From positions 167,250 through 231,249 of the forward strand of contig NZ_JAANYN010000003.1 of the NCBI RefSeq assembly GCF_011290685.1: a stretch of DNA of 64,000 bases, given 5' to 3'. Each line of letters opens with the position of its first letter. The first letter of the stretch is position 1. Of this stretch, positions 1 through 8,988 are shown one piece after another. Source of the stretch: Cyclobacterium plantarum (GTDB lineage: Bacteria; Bacteroidota; Bacteroidia; Cytophagales; Cyclobacteriaceae). The translations under genes were made by a program, and so were the position numbers. The notes under the pieces were generated by a model, which saw nothing but the letters and a program-made list of their open reading frames with translations, did not search any database and was not told where the DNA came from.

Positions 1-303
1 GGCCAATGACCAAAAGGGTAACAATCATGACATCAAATGAAATTAATTGTAAATATAAAGAACCAAAATAACCATTTTATTCTGAAAGAAATCGCATCCT
101 GTTTATGTCTTTTTATTTGTACAATTAATTTACAAATAAGGACCATTTAAACGGCTAATTTTTTTGTGGAAAAGCCAGGAGCCCAAAATTGGATTGCATA
201 TGGGCATATATTTGCCTTACGTTTCACGATTGAAATTACTATTTTTCAAGAACAAACTGGTGAATTATTTTTTAATAATGGATCAATTATACACAATAAT
301 GGT

Positions 304-311
304 TAATTTTG
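304..311 (+). promoter_or_regulatory. Putative Bacteroidota -7 promoter element
   Basis: The sequence TAATTTTG matches the Bacteroidota housekeeping -7 consensus TAnnTTTG and lies 35 bp before the first start codon of the 346-2811 gene group. No convincing TTG at -33 is visible, so the call rests on the -7 box alone. The 300 bases to its left are AT-rich and hold no gene I can support. Confidence 0.4.
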
Positions 312-345
312 ACTTATACAGTATCACCTAAAAATATAAATCATA

Positions 346-693
346 ATGGATTTTAAAAAATTTGAAAGCCTTAAGCTGAATTACAAAAAGTTTATCACCG
401 AAGCTGAAGAGGCCATCAATAAAGAAACAGCAAAGGATCAGACCAGGTCCGTTTGGTTTGACAGGGAAACCATAGAAAAATTATTGGCACAGACTGATCC
501 AAAATCAGGGGGGATTAAAATTTTTCTGGGCATGTATGATAAGGATACCTTGTCAGAAAGAGAAGACCAGGATCGTGCCGAAGCGTATATTGGTAAATTA
601 ACCCTGGTGCTTACGGCATCAGACGATAATCAGGATCCCGATCAGGAAACCCTGATCATAAATGGGGGCAAGGTTTGCCCTCCGGATTGTTGA
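346..693 (+). CDS. Small acidic conserved hypothetical protein
   Basis: I do not recognise a named domain in this 115-residue soluble protein. It has no signal peptide or membrane segment, is rich in Asp/Glu (notably an acidic stretch near residues 92-100) and ends in a Cys-Pro-Pro-Asp-Cys motif. It lies 31 bp upstream of a membrane protein, histidine kinase and response regulator on the same strand, so it may be co-transcribed with them, but no functional link can be shown from sequence. The start follows an AT-rich leader with a putative TAnnTTTG box. Confidence 0.7.
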   Translation: MDFKKFESLKLNYKKFITEAEEAINKETAKDQTRSVWFDRETIEKLLAQTDPKSGGIKIFLGMYDKDTLSEREDQDRAEAYIGKLTLVLTASDDNQDPDQETLIINGGKVCPPDC

Positions 694-724
694 TATTGCT
701 TCCTGATATATTCCACCCATTCCC

Positions 725-1405
725 ATGACACCGCTCTTATACTATTCCTTTATTGGTTTAGGACTGTCTTTTTCATTGGTTTTTTTCTATTTTAACCATA
801 GATATGGTTTGGAAGAGAAAAAAACGCATCTACTTATTTTTTTTATTATTCTATACGTCATGGCCTTTGAGTTGTACGCCTTTTACCTTTTTAAACAGGA
901 GCAAAGGAATGTATTGGTTTACAACCTTTTTTTCGTGATCGGGGAGACCTTATTGATTTTGGCTTACCTGAATTCCCTGATAGATCAGGTAAAGGTAAAA
1001 CGGCTATTGTTGATTTTTATCTTCTTTTTTTTGACCTGCGCTACTATCAATTCTTTTTTTTTCCAAAACCCCACCTTGATGTTTCAGCATTACACACATC
1101 TTTTGGGAAGCATTGGTATTATTGTAGTTTGTTGTTACCTGTTGTACCGGGTCTTTTTGGTGGAAGGCTATTGGGATCAACCGCTGTTGAGTGTTCCCCA
1201 TTTTTGGAATATTGCGGCCATCCTTCTTTTTTATTGCCCTAATTTCATTTATTTCGGTTCCATTAATATTTTATGGGATATTGATAAATGGTACCTTACG
1301 ATACTTGCTTCCATGAACAGGATTTTTGCTGCCCTGCTTTATTTAATTTTTGGATTGTCCTTTTACTCTACTTTGATCTATAGGATGAGCAGGAATGGAA
1401 GATAG
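725..1405 (+). CDS. Polytopic membrane protein, possible sensory partner of the kinase
   Basis: This 226-residue protein is almost entirely hydrophobic, with about seven predicted transmembrane stretches (near residues 3-22, 33-53, 62-85, 92-110, 123-145, 160-180 and 195-218). No catalytic motif is visible. Its 3' end overlaps the start of the histidine kinase by 11 bases, which implies translational coupling. The kinase has only one transmembrane helix and almost no extracytoplasmic domain, so this protein could supply the sensing part; that role is inference. It resembles in layout, not in recognised motifs, seven-helix sensory modules. Confidence 0.75.
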   Translation: MTPLLYYSFIGLGLSFSLVFFYFNHRYGLEEKKTHLLIFFIILYVMAFELYAFYLFKQEQRNVLVYNLFFVIGETLLILAYLNSLIDQVKVKRLLLIFIFFFLTCATINSFFFQNPTLMFQHYTHLLGSIGIIVVCCYLLYRVFLVEGYWDQPLLSVPHFWNIAAILLFYCPNFIYFGSINILWDIDKWYLTILASMNRIFAALLYLIFGLSFYSTLIYRMSRNGR

Positions 1406-2174
1406 TGCGTTAAATACTTTCCTTGCCATTCTTACCGGAGTAGTATTAATGGTCATCATGGCAGTATTTATTATTACCATCGTGGTTATTCACCGACAGC
1501 GACAAGTTAAAAACCGGCACAAAATACAAATTCTGAAGGCAGACTATGAAAACACTATATTGAACGCGGAAAAAGAGATCCGTGAGCAAACCTTGTATCA
1601 TGTGAGTCAGGAATTGCACGACAACATCGGACAGTTGTTGTCTCTCACGAAATTGGTTTTGAATAACCCGGATGGTTCAGGCCTTAGTGAAGGGAAGAAA
1701 TTGATCAATCAAATCATAAGGGAGGTAAGGAGCTTGTCCAAATCCATCAACAGGGATTATATCAGGGATGTTGAATTTGAGCGTTTTCTCATGGAGGAGT
1801 TGGATAGGATCGAGAAAAGCGGTTATTGCGCTACGGCTTTCGAAAAATCCGGAAGTCCGGTCAACGTGATTGATGGAGACAAAAAGTTGGTATTGATACG
1901 AATGGTTCAGGAGTGTCTGAACAATGCCATAAAACATGCCTCTCCTACCTTGATTAGCATCAAACTTTCTATGGATGAAGAAAAGTTTTTATTGACCATA
2001 GAAGACGATGGGGTAGGTTTTGATGCCTCAAAGCCTTCCAATGGCTTAGGTATAAAGAACCTCAAATCCAGAATTCAGGCTATTGAAGGCCAGGTAGAAG
2101 TGAGGTCTGCCCCGCAAAAGGGAACACATATATGCATATCATTAGAAAAAAATATTTTGAGTAAACATGGTTAA
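1395..2174 (+). CDS. Sensor histidine kinase, NarL/HisKA_3 type
   Basis: A 259-residue membrane kinase that should phosphorylate the adjacent response regulator. One transmembrane helix spans about residues 10-32, followed by a short coiled linker and a HisKA_3 dimerisation helix with the phospho-acceptor His75 in the motif ELHDNIGQLL. The HATPase domain shows an N-box (NNAIKHA), a G1 box (DDGVGFD) and GLGIKNLKSRI. There is no PAS, GAF or periplasmic domain. It overlaps its upstream membrane gene by 11 bases and the downstream regulator by 8 bases, so the three are likely one translational unit. Confidence 0.93.
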   Translation: MEDSALNTFLAILTGVVLMVIMAVFIITIVVIHRQRQVKNRHKIQILKADYENTILNAEKEIREQTLYHVSQELHDNIGQLLSLTKLVLNNPDGSGLSEGKKLINQIIREVRSLSKSINRDYIRDVEFERFLMEELDRIEKSGYCATAFEKSGSPVNVIDGDKKLVLIRMVQECLNNAIKHASPTLISIKLSMDEEKFLLTIEDDGVGFDASKPSNGLGIKNLKSRIQAIEGQVEVRSAPQKGTHICISLEKNILSKHG

Positions 2175-2811
2175 TAAAACCAGAATATTATTGGCAGATG
2201 ATCACAAGCTTTTTGCGGCAGGTATTCAAAACCTGCTTTCCAGGGAGGCAGATTTTGAGATAGTAGGGGTATTCCACAACGGTAAAGAGGCACTGGAGGC
2301 CCTGGAAAATTCAAAGGTAGACCTCGTGATCACAGATATGAACATGCCTGGCACAAATGGCCTGGCGATTCTTCAGCACATCAAAAAGAAAAGGTGGAAA
2401 ATCAAAACAATCGTACTCTCCATGTACGATGAAGAAGAAATTTTCCGGAAATGTATCAAACAGGGTGTGAATGCCTATATGCTGAAAAATGCAGATACTG
2501 ACGAACTGATCTTTACTATCAGAGAGGTGATGGAAGACCGGTACCTGGCCAATTTTGACCACGTATTGAAGCAAGCTGAAGACGATGACTTTGAGCAATA
2601 CGATCACTTCAAAATGGCCTTTAAACTTTCCAAAAGAGAAATTGAGATATTAAAGTGGATTGCAAAAGGTAAAACCAGTAAGGAGATTGCCGATGCACTT
2701 CACCTGAGCGTGTTTACAGTGGAGACACACCGGAAACACCTGCATCAAAAGCTCGAAGTATCTTCTATGGCAGAATTGGTCAAAAAGGCATTGGAGATGG
2801 GCCTGGGGTAG
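2167..2811 (+). CDS. LuxR/NarL family response regulator
   Basis: A 214-residue two-domain transcription factor. The receiver domain (residues about 5-120) has the acidic pair Asp11-Asp12, the phospho-acceptor Asp57 in ITDMNMPG and the conserved Lys near 107 (MLKNA). A GerE/LuxR helix-turn-helix follows (about 150-210) with the hallmark LSKREIEILKWIAKGKTSKE start. Its start overlaps the kinase gene by 8 bases, making it the cognate regulator. Its stop codon sits only one base from the stop of the convergent psd gene, leaving no room for an intergenic terminator. Confidence 0.95.
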   Translation: MVNKTRILLADDHKLFAAGIQNLLSREADFEIVGVFHNGKEALEALENSKVDLVITDMNMPGTNGLAILQHIKKKRWKIKTIVLSMYDEEEIFRKCIKQGVNAYMLKNADTDELIFTIREVMEDRYLANFDHVLKQAEDDDFEQYDHFKMAFKLSKREIEILKWIAKGKTSKEIADALHLSVFTVETHRKHLHQKLEVSSMAELVKKALEMGLG

Positions 2812-2812
2812 C

Positions 2813-3475
2813 TTAGGCCTTGAACCTGGCCAGGGGGGTAATCCCTGCTCTGGTACTTTGATTGACATCCACCAAAATTTCAGCATCAGTGGGTATAAAA
2901 ACATCCACCCTGGACCCGAATTTGATGAACCCAAATTCATGCCCCTGTACCAAAGGGTCTCCTTCTGATACATACCATTTGATCCTCCTGGCCACAGCAC
3001 CCGCAATTTGGCGCACCATTAGCTGAACGCCACTGGGGTGCTCAATTACCAGAGAAGTTCTCTCGTTGTCTGAACTTGATTTTGGGTGCCAGGCCACCAG
3101 AAATTTGCCGGGGTGGTACTTAAAATACTTAAGGATGCCCGTAATGGGAGACCTGTTGACATGTACATTGATCGGAGACATGAAAATGGATACCTGCAAC
3201 CTTTCTTCATTAAGGAATTCATCCTCAAGGGTTTTTTCTATGGTAACGACTTTTCCATCAGCGGGAGCATAGATCAGCTGTGGATCATCAGGAAGGGGTA
3301 TGGCAGGGTTTCGGAAGAATTGCAACACAGCAAGGTACAATATGATGCTGCCCAATAAAAACAGATTCAGAAACAAATCCATTTCAGGTATCAATTGATG
3401 CAGTCCTATATTGATGCCGGCAAGGACAATAAGCGTCCAGAACAAAAGTGATTTTCCTTCTTTATGAATGGTCAT
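2813..3475 (-). CDS. psd: Phosphatidylserine decarboxylase family protein
   Basis: Converts phosphatidylserine to phosphatidylethanolamine at the inner membrane. The 220-residue proenzyme has two N-terminal hydrophobic helices (about 10-55) and the self-cleavage site FGSR, where Ser188 would become the pyruvoyl group of the alpha chain, leaving a 33-residue alpha subunit. His residues in NVHVNRSPITG and the acidic substrate loop are also present. The short length is typical of the PSD-A class. It lies downstream of cdsA on the same strand, separated by about 110 bases, so the two act in successive steps of phospholipid synthesis. Confidence 0.93.
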   Translation of the reverse strand: MTIHKEGKSLLFWTLIVLAGINIGLHQLIPEMDLFLNLFLLGSIILYLAVLQFFRNPAIPLPDDPQLIYAPADGKVVTIEKTLEDEFLNEERLQVSIFMSPINVHVNRSPITGILKYFKYHPGKFLVAWHPKSSSDNERTSLVIEHPSGVQLMVRQIAGAVARRIKWYVSEGDPLVQGHEFGFIKFGSRVDVFIPTDAEILVDVNQSTRAGITPLARFKA

Positions 3476-3583
3476 GGTAATAAAACGTTAATTCAAAAAC
3501 AGGCTCCCTGGCTTCCCTTTAAAGCGGGAAACCGATAAGGTGGGCACATCTCCTTACAATATTAAAATTTTTTTAAGGAAATA

Positions 3584-4423
3584 TTAAAATATTTTCAAGA
3601 ATGCTACGATAAATGGGGTGGATAACAATAATCCATCAAAACGATCCATAAACCCTCCATGCCCGGGAAGGCCTTTTCCGGAATCCTTGATGGCAATGCT
3701 TCTTTTAAAGAGTGACTCTATCAGGTCGCCATAGGTGCCCGCAATGATAATGATGGTCATGATGCAAAACCATTGCCATTCCGGAAGAATAGTAAAATTT
3801 TTGGAAATAAAATACGTGACCACTATTGCAGTAAAAGCCCCACCTAGGCTACCTTCCCATGATTTTTTAGGAGAAACCCTCTCAAATAGTTTGGTTTTTC
3901 CGAATTTGGTGCCGGCAAAAAAAGCCCCGGAATCACTTGCCCAGAGGATAAAAAGCGAGCCAATTACAATTTCGTAATGAAATGTCTTGTCTACGGAAAA
4001 TGCAGCAACGGTTAATAGGGAAAAGGGGATGGCCACATAGAATATACCCAAAATGGTATAGGCAATGCCGGTGAAGGGTTTTTTGTCAGATTTCCTGTAA
4101 AGTTTGATGAAAAAAATCATCGAAACCAGCGGAAATACAAGAAAGTAATAGGCAATGGGGATGATTTTCATTTCTTCCAGAAAAGTAAAGGTAAAAATCA
4201 AAAGCCCCACAAAGGTGCCAAAGCTTTTGAGTGGCAGCATTCCGTCCAATCCCGAAAGCTTATAAAATTCCATTTGGGTAAAACCAAGAATGATGGCAAA
4301 TATGACAAAGTAAGACCATTCGCTGTAAAGGGCACTACTGATGATGGCAATGGCCCCAATCAGTGCGGTGATCACGCGTTGGGCGAGATTGCTGTAATTG
4401 CTGATACTAAAACGAGATCTCAT
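3584..4423 (-). CDS. cdsA: Phosphatidate cytidylyltransferase (CDP-diglyceride synthase)
   Basis: Makes CDP-diacylglycerol from phosphatidic acid and CTP, the branch point of phospholipid synthesis. About eight transmembrane segments are seen, and the C-terminal signature SLFKRSIAIKDSGKGLPGHG followed by GFMDRFD fits the family PROSITE pattern closely. I place the start at the ATG ending at 4423; a TTG two codons upstream is the only alternative. The gene overlaps the upstream DUF2007 gene by 17 bases, and that gene overlaps the CPBP protease, so at least three genes are coupled. Confidence 0.95.
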   Translation of the reverse strand: MRSRFSISNYSNLAQRVITALIGAIAIISSALYSEWSYFVIFAIILGFTQMEFYKLSGLDGMLPLKSFGTFVGLLIFTFTFLEEMKIIPIAYYFLVFPLVSMIFFIKLYRKSDKKPFTGIAYTILGIFYVAIPFSLLTVAAFSVDKTFHYEIVIGSLFILWASDSGAFFAGTKFGKTKLFERVSPKKSWEGSLGGAFTAIVVTYFISKNFTILPEWQWFCIMTIIIIAGTYGDLIESLFKRSIAIKDSGKGLPGHGGFMDRFDGLLLSTPFIVAFLKIF

Positions 4424-4613
4424 GATCAATAATATTTATTGCCTTAACGGCATCTTCCGTGAATACCATCACTTCGATGTTACCATGAATCCTGTAAACC
4501 GGGTCTTTTTTATTTAAAATAACTGCTGCTATGCCTTTTTCTTCCAAAACTCCTTTCACGATCTCAGCTCTGATCGGAGAATCCGTTTCGAATACTTTAT
4601 GCCACTTCCCCAT
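4407..4613 (-). CDS. DUF2007 family small protein
   Basis: A 68-residue cytoplasmic protein matching the DUF2007 (putative signal-transducing, PII-like fold) family: it opens with a K-V-F-E-T-D-x-x-x-x-A-E-I-V-K-x-x-L-E-E-x-G-I pattern, a beta-alpha-beta layout followed by VMVFTEDAVKAINII. Its biochemical role is not established. It is sandwiched with overlaps of 17 bases on each side between the CPBP protease and cdsA, so it is translated with membrane-biogenesis genes. Confidence 0.85.
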   Translation of the reverse strand: MGKWHKVFETDSPIRAEIVKGVLEEKGIAAVILNKKDPVYRIHGNIEVMVFTEDAVKAINIIDHEISF

Positions 4614-5544
4614 AGGTTTCGGATTTCTGGAAGGTTAAAAACTTTTTCCAGCTGATTAGAAAAACAATCAATCCCAGGACTACATATTCCCAATAGAGGT
4701 TCGATGCATCTTCCATGTCGAACTCGATAAGGCTTAGTTTATTCAAATAGACCAGGATTAATGTAAATGTATTGTTTAGAATATGTGCCAGCATCGGGTA
4801 AATCAAAGTACCTGAATAAAGGTAAAGGTAACCAAATAATGCTCCTAACATGAGTCTGGGTAAAAATCCATAAAACTGAAAATGAATGGCTGAAAAAATG
4901 AATGCTGTGATCCAAACACCCAAATGAGCATTTCCGGTGTAATTATGTAATTTGGGCTGTATAATTCCTCTGAAAAGGTATTCCTCGCCCACACCTGCCA
5001 GTATGCCTATAACCAATATTCCCATTAATAATTCAGCGGTGGAATCAAAATCCGTCAGGAACTTGGTCAATTCCATGAGCTGGTCTTCCTTCTCCCTGAA
5101 CATGGCTTCCAGTTCGCTCAAAGCCTCGGGAAATTCCACGTTCATGTTCAGATAGACCAAAAGTGAATTGAAGAGCACAAAGCCAAAAAGTAAGGGGAGT
5201 ATTATCCATAATTTACCGGGCGCTGTCCTGGCAAATTGTTTTTTGATTTTTAGCGTCTTTTTATCCACCAACCGGATAAATAACCAGCCACCTAGCAGAA
5301 AAGCCAATCCCCCGCCCAGGCCCTGAATAAACAAAAATGCCATTCTGCTGTTGGGATGATCGAGTGTTGTAGCGAGCAGGCCGGGAAGTTCATCAAACGA
5401 AATGCCGAAGAATACCGGGATCAAACCTATGGCAATGGTCTGTAAAATTGCCAGCGTGCCAAAAACGATCAATACCAGTACGGTGATGGAAAGTAACCAA
5501 TGTTGGTTTACGCTGTGGCCTGCTCGATGTTCATATATTTCCAT
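4597..5544 (-). CDS. CPBP family intramembrane glutamic endopeptidase
   Basis: A membrane protease of the CPBP/Abi (Rce1-like) family with about eight transmembrane segments. The catalytic motifs are GVGEEYLFRGII (the EExxxR box), SAIHFQFYGFLPR (His box) and LAHILNN (second His/Asn box). I prefer the ATG ending at 5544; an alternative in-frame start 36 bases upstream adds a non-hydrophobic extension. Substrate is unknown; relatives process prenylated or small peptides or act in immunity. It is the first gene of the tightly packed minus-strand group that continues into DUF2007 and cdsA. Confidence 0.92.
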   Translation of the reverse strand: MEIYEHRAGHSVNQHWLLSITVLVLIVFGTLAILQTIAIGLIPVFFGISFDELPGLLATTLDHPNSRMAFLFIQGLGGGLAFLLGGWLFIRLVDKKTLKIKKQFARTAPGKLWIILPLLFGFVLFNSLLVYLNMNVEFPEALSELEAMFREKEDQLMELTKFLTDFDSTAELLMGILVIGILAGVGEEYLFRGIIQPKLHNYTGNAHLGVWITAFIFSAIHFQFYGFLPRLMLGALFGYLYLYSGTLIYPMLAHILNNTFTLILVYLNKLSLIEFDMEDASNLYWEYVVLGLIVFLISWKKFLTFQKSETYGEVA

Positions 5545-5692
5545 ATTCTCAGTAAATTTACATGAATTAGCGGGCACCACAAGGTACTTGCCCTATTAGC
5601 ATTTAAATAAATTCAAGCCATATCGCCCAGAATATTGGCAATCTTATTGATATTCAAGGAAAAACAATCATTTTTGCAAAAAAATCCCAGGC

Positions 5693-6682
5693 GTGATAAA
5701 AATCGGAGATTTAAATCTGGGGGAATTTCCCCTTTTACTGGCCCCTATGGAAGATGTCAGTGATCCACCATTCAGGGCTGTATGCAAAAGCAACGGTGCG
5801 GACCTGATGTATACGGAGTTCATTAGTTCGGAGGGCTTGATACGTGATGCAGCAAAATCGGTACAAAAACTCGACGTTTACGATTACGAAAGACCCATAG
5901 GTATTCAGATCTTTGGCAATGAAATAAGCTCCATGAGGGAAGCGGCAAGTATTGTCGAAGCAGCGGGCCCTGACATCCTTGACATCAATTATGGTTGTCC
6001 CGTCAATAAAGTAGCCTGTAAAGGAGCTGGGGCAGGAATTCTGCTGGATATTGATAAGATGGTTTCCATGACCGCCGAAATCGTAAAGGCGGTCAATATT
6101 CCCGTCACCGTGAAGACAAGACTGGGTTGGGACGAAAACTCTATAAGGATAGAAGAGGTCACGGAAAGGCTACAGGATATTGGGATTCAGGCCATCAGCA
6201 TACATGCCCGCACGCGCAAGCAAATGTACAAAGGGGAGGCGAATTGGAAATACCTGGCGGATGTCAAGAATAACCCCAGGATAAAAATTCCGGTTTTTGG
6301 AAACGGGGATATTGATAGCCCCGAAAAAGCCAGGATCTACAGGGATAAATACGGGGTGGATGGCATCATGATCGGCAGGGCGGCCATTGGCTATCCCTGG
6401 ATATTTAACGAGATCAAACATTATTTTTCAACAGGAAATTTATTGGCTGGTCCGGACCTTGAAGAAAGGGTAGCTGTGGCCAAAAGACACCTGGATTTTT
6501 CTGTGGAATGGAAAGGAGAGAAACTGGGACTGCTTGAAATGAGAAGGCATTATACCAATTATTTCAGAGGGCTTCCTCACTTTAAACCTTACCGTACGGC
6601 ACTGGTTACCACTGAAGATTACCCTGGCGTAGTTCAGATCCTTGATGAAGTGTCAAAGGTATTTGCGGGAGCCGAATTCTAA
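5693..6682 (+). CDS. dusB: tRNA-dihydrouridine synthase DusB
   Basis: An FMN-dependent TIM-barrel enzyme that reduces specific uridines in the tRNA D-loop. The 329-residue protein opens with LLLAPMEDVSDPPFR (FMN loop), has the catalytic Cys102 in NYGCPVNKVACKGAGAG, the phosphate-binding GNGDI and IMIGRAAIGYPWIF segments, and a C-terminal helical tRNA-binding domain. Translation appears to begin at a GTG (5693); no nearby in-frame ATG would keep the first beta strand. It stands alone, diverging from the CPBP gene. Confidence 0.95.
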   Translation: MIKIGDLNLGEFPLLLAPMEDVSDPPFRAVCKSNGADLMYTEFISSEGLIRDAAKSVQKLDVYDYERPIGIQIFGNEISSMREAASIVEAAGPDILDINYGCPVNKVACKGAGAGILLDIDKMVSMTAEIVKAVNIPVTVKTRLGWDENSIRIEEVTERLQDIGIQAISIHARTRKQMYKGEANWKYLADVKNNPRIKIPVFGNGDIDSPEKARIYRDKYGVDGIMIGRAAIGYPWIFNEIKHYFSTGNLLAGPDLEERVAVAKRHLDFSVEWKGEKLGLLEMRRHYTNYFRGLPHFKPYRTALVTTEDYPGVVQILDEVSKVFAGAEF

Positions 6683-6737
6683 ATCTGTTCATTTCTGATT
6701 TTACATTTTGTTTATTAAATGAAAATTTCTCCTGCCA

Positions 6738-7649
6738 ATGTCTGAAGCCGACAAGTTTCAACAGCTCAAAAACTGGGGGATGTTGATTGTCCTGGCTTTG
6801 ATTTGGGGGAGTTCCTTCATTTTGATCAAAAAAGCCCTTCTGGTTTTTTCAGCTGGTGAGGTGGGCGCTTTAAGGATCGTTACAGCAGGTACGGTTTTGC
6901 TTCCTTTGGCCATGCCGGTTTTAAAGCATCTGAACGGGCGGCAGATGGGGTACCTTCTGGTGATCGGTTTTGTGGGAAGTTTTATCCCTTCTTTTTTATT
7001 TGCTACTGCCCAGACCAACCTATCTTCTTCTCTGGCAGGGGTAATCAACGCACTCACCCCTCTGATGGTGGTGCTGGTGGGAGCCTTGTTTTTTCACGCC
7101 ACCATTACCTGGAGGATCTCCCTGGGCTTGATCATTGCATTCCTGGGAGTAGGGGTATTGGTATTGGCCGGTTCCAACAGTGGATTTTCGTTTTTTTCAG
7201 ACTTTAACTTTTACGGACTTTTCGTAGTTTGCGCTACGGTATGTTATGGGCTGAATGTAAATATCATCAAGTACCGCGTACCGGAGATCAAACCAAAAAC
7301 GATTACAGCCATTTCTTTGATGATGGTTTTACCTCTGGCAGCTATTTATTTATTGGCTTATACCCGATTTTCATTTAAGCTCCTTCATGTGGATGGTGCC
7401 TGGACGGCAGCAGGCTATGTTACGGTCTTGGGGATTATCGGTACTGCCGCCGCATTGGTGCTTTTCAATACCATGGTCAAAATGGTGACGCCTGTTTTTG
7501 CCAGCTCGGTGACTTACCTGGTACCATTGGTGGCCATTTTCTGGGGTGTCTGGGATGGAGAAAAATTATTTCCATTGCATTATCTCGGGATCTTTGCCGT
7601 GATCATTGGAGTCTGGATTGGCAACCGTAAATCAAGGCTTTCAAAATAA
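6738..7649 (+). CDS. EamA/DMT superfamily transporter
   Basis: A 303-residue inner-membrane permease with ten predicted helices arranged as two EamA repeats (about residues 10-140 and 155-297). The first repeat carries the WGSSFILIKKAL segment typical of the drug/metabolite transporter superfamily. Substrates of such proteins range from amino acids to nucleosides and cannot be read from sequence. It begins 55 bases after dusB and may share its transcript. Confidence 0.92.
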   Translation: MSEADKFQQLKNWGMLIVLALIWGSSFILIKKALLVFSAGEVGALRIVTAGTVLLPLAMPVLKHLNGRQMGYLLVIGFVGSFIPSFLFATAQTNLSSSLAGVINALTPLMVVLVGALFFHATITWRISLGLIIAFLGVGVLVLAGSNSGFSFFSDFNFYGLFVVCATVCYGLNVNIIKYRVPEIKPKTITAISLMMVLPLAAIYLLAYTRFSFKLLHVDGAWTAAGYVTVLGIIGTAAALVLFNTMVKMVTPVFASSVTYLVPLVAIFWGVWDGEKLFPLHYLGIFAVIIGVWIGNRKSRLSK

Positions 7650-7720
7650 TTGTTCTTCTACGTTGAATTATTGCTATTTATTTGCCTAGTTTAAAGCTTG
7701 ATTTTGATTACGCCATTAAC

Positions 7721-8638
7721 ATGTTTGACAACCTCTTAGATTTTGACATTGATGTAGCCCTGAGGAACAGGATCCTCCAGACCCTCCTGATCATTTTTAT
7801 CATGTGGTTGATCAACAAAATTTCCGTGAGGCTGATCTACAGAGGGGATGCAGTGGAACTCAAACGGCAGTACCATTGGCGAAAGGTCATAGAATACACT
7901 TCTTTTATTGTTGGAATATTGATCATTGGCAATCTTTGGATCAATAATTTTCAATCCGTCACCACCTTCTTTGGCTTGCTATCAGCAGGAATAGCCATTG
8001 CCCTGAAGGATATTTTTGTCAATATTGCCGGATGGGCCTTTATCTACCTGAGAAAGCCATTTGATGTGGGCGACCGGATTCAAATCGGGAAAGTTCAGGG
8101 AGACGTGATAGACCTCAGGCTGTTTCAATTTTCCTTGCTGGAAATTGGCAATTGGGTGGATGCCGACCAAAGTACAGGGAGGGTTATCCATGTACCCAAC
8201 GGCAAGGTTTTTATGGATGCACAGGCCAATTACTCCATCGGCTTCAATTATATCTGGAACGAACAAAATATCTACATCACCCTCAGGAGTGATTTCAAAA
8301 AGGCAAAGGCGATTTTATTGGAAATCCTAAATGAACACCTGAAAGAAGATTTGAAGCTGGCAGAGCGGGTGTTTAAAAAAGCCAAGCAGGATCACTTAAT
8401 CGTTTACAAGCAGTTTACGCCAATGATTTTTACGAAGATTACCGAACGGGGCATTCAGCTTTCCATGCGCTATTTGTGCGATCCAAAAAAAAGAAGGATG
8501 TTTGAGCATGCCATTACGGAAAGCGTACTGGAACGACTGGATCCCGAAGACAATATCCGCATTGCCTACCCTACCTCCACCATCCTGCTCCATCAGGACA
8601 AGGTTCATCCGGAAACAAACCCTAGCAAGGGAAAATAA
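7721..8638 (+). CDS. Mechanosensitive ion channel family protein (MscS-like)
   Basis: A tension-gated channel of the MscS superfamily. After two N-terminal helices it shows the pore-lining helix segment FGLLSAGIAIALKDIFVNI, followed by the beta domain (PFDVGDRIQIGKVQGDVIDL) and a mixed alpha/beta C-terminal domain. The ATG at 7721 is preferred over a TTG 39 bases upstream. The C-terminus is longer than in E. coli MscS and charged. A second, shorter MscS paralogue lies at 21669 in this window. Confidence 0.9.
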   Translation: MFDNLLDFDIDVALRNRILQTLLIIFIMWLINKISVRLIYRGDAVELKRQYHWRKVIEYTSFIVGILIIGNLWINNFQSVTTFFGLLSAGIAIALKDIFVNIAGWAFIYLRKPFDVGDRIQIGKVQGDVIDLRLFQFSLLEIGNWVDADQSTGRVIHVPNGKVFMDAQANYSIGFNYIWNEQNIYITLRSDFKKAKAILLEILNEHLKEDLKLAERVFKKAKQDHLIVYKQFTPMIFTKITERGIQLSMRYLCDPKKRRMFEHAITESVLERLDPEDNIRIAYPTSTILLHQDKVHPETNPSKGK

Positions 8639-8988
8639 TTTCGGCGAATATTTGGGACTGGAAAAGCATCCTTGAAATTAACAACCAAATCTCGAGTTGG
8701 ATAAAAAAATTCAGTTAGTAGGTTAGGGGGTTTGTGAAAGAAGAGAAAACCGTTTCTACTGGTTCCTGCCATTTAGTTCTCCCACTTATGCTTTGGATCG
8801 AAAAAATTTTTTATAAATTTTTTATTTATTTTTTTTGTTTAAATCATTCTTTTTATATAATTTAATACTGTTGTTAACAATTTCGTATACTATTAAAGGT
8901 TTAAATCATCGTTTTTTGTATCGGTTCCGATTTAATCGGATTAACAGGTTTTTTGAAGTTTTGATGTTTTATTTAATTGTTGTTTACA
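8639..8988. other. AT-rich intergenic stretch, no gene supported
   Basis: About 350 bases of strongly AT-rich sequence with stop codons in every frame. I see no RNA gene; a short palindrome (TCCGAT, three bases, ATCGGA) lies near 8926-8940. The base composition shift continues into the following two genes, marking the left edge of an accessory patch. Confidence 0.5.

Noticed and set aside
1..28. Possible start of a minus-strand membrane protein running off the left edge (ATG at 26-28, MIVTLLVIG)
   Set aside because: Only nine codons are visible and no promoter or ribosome site supports it.
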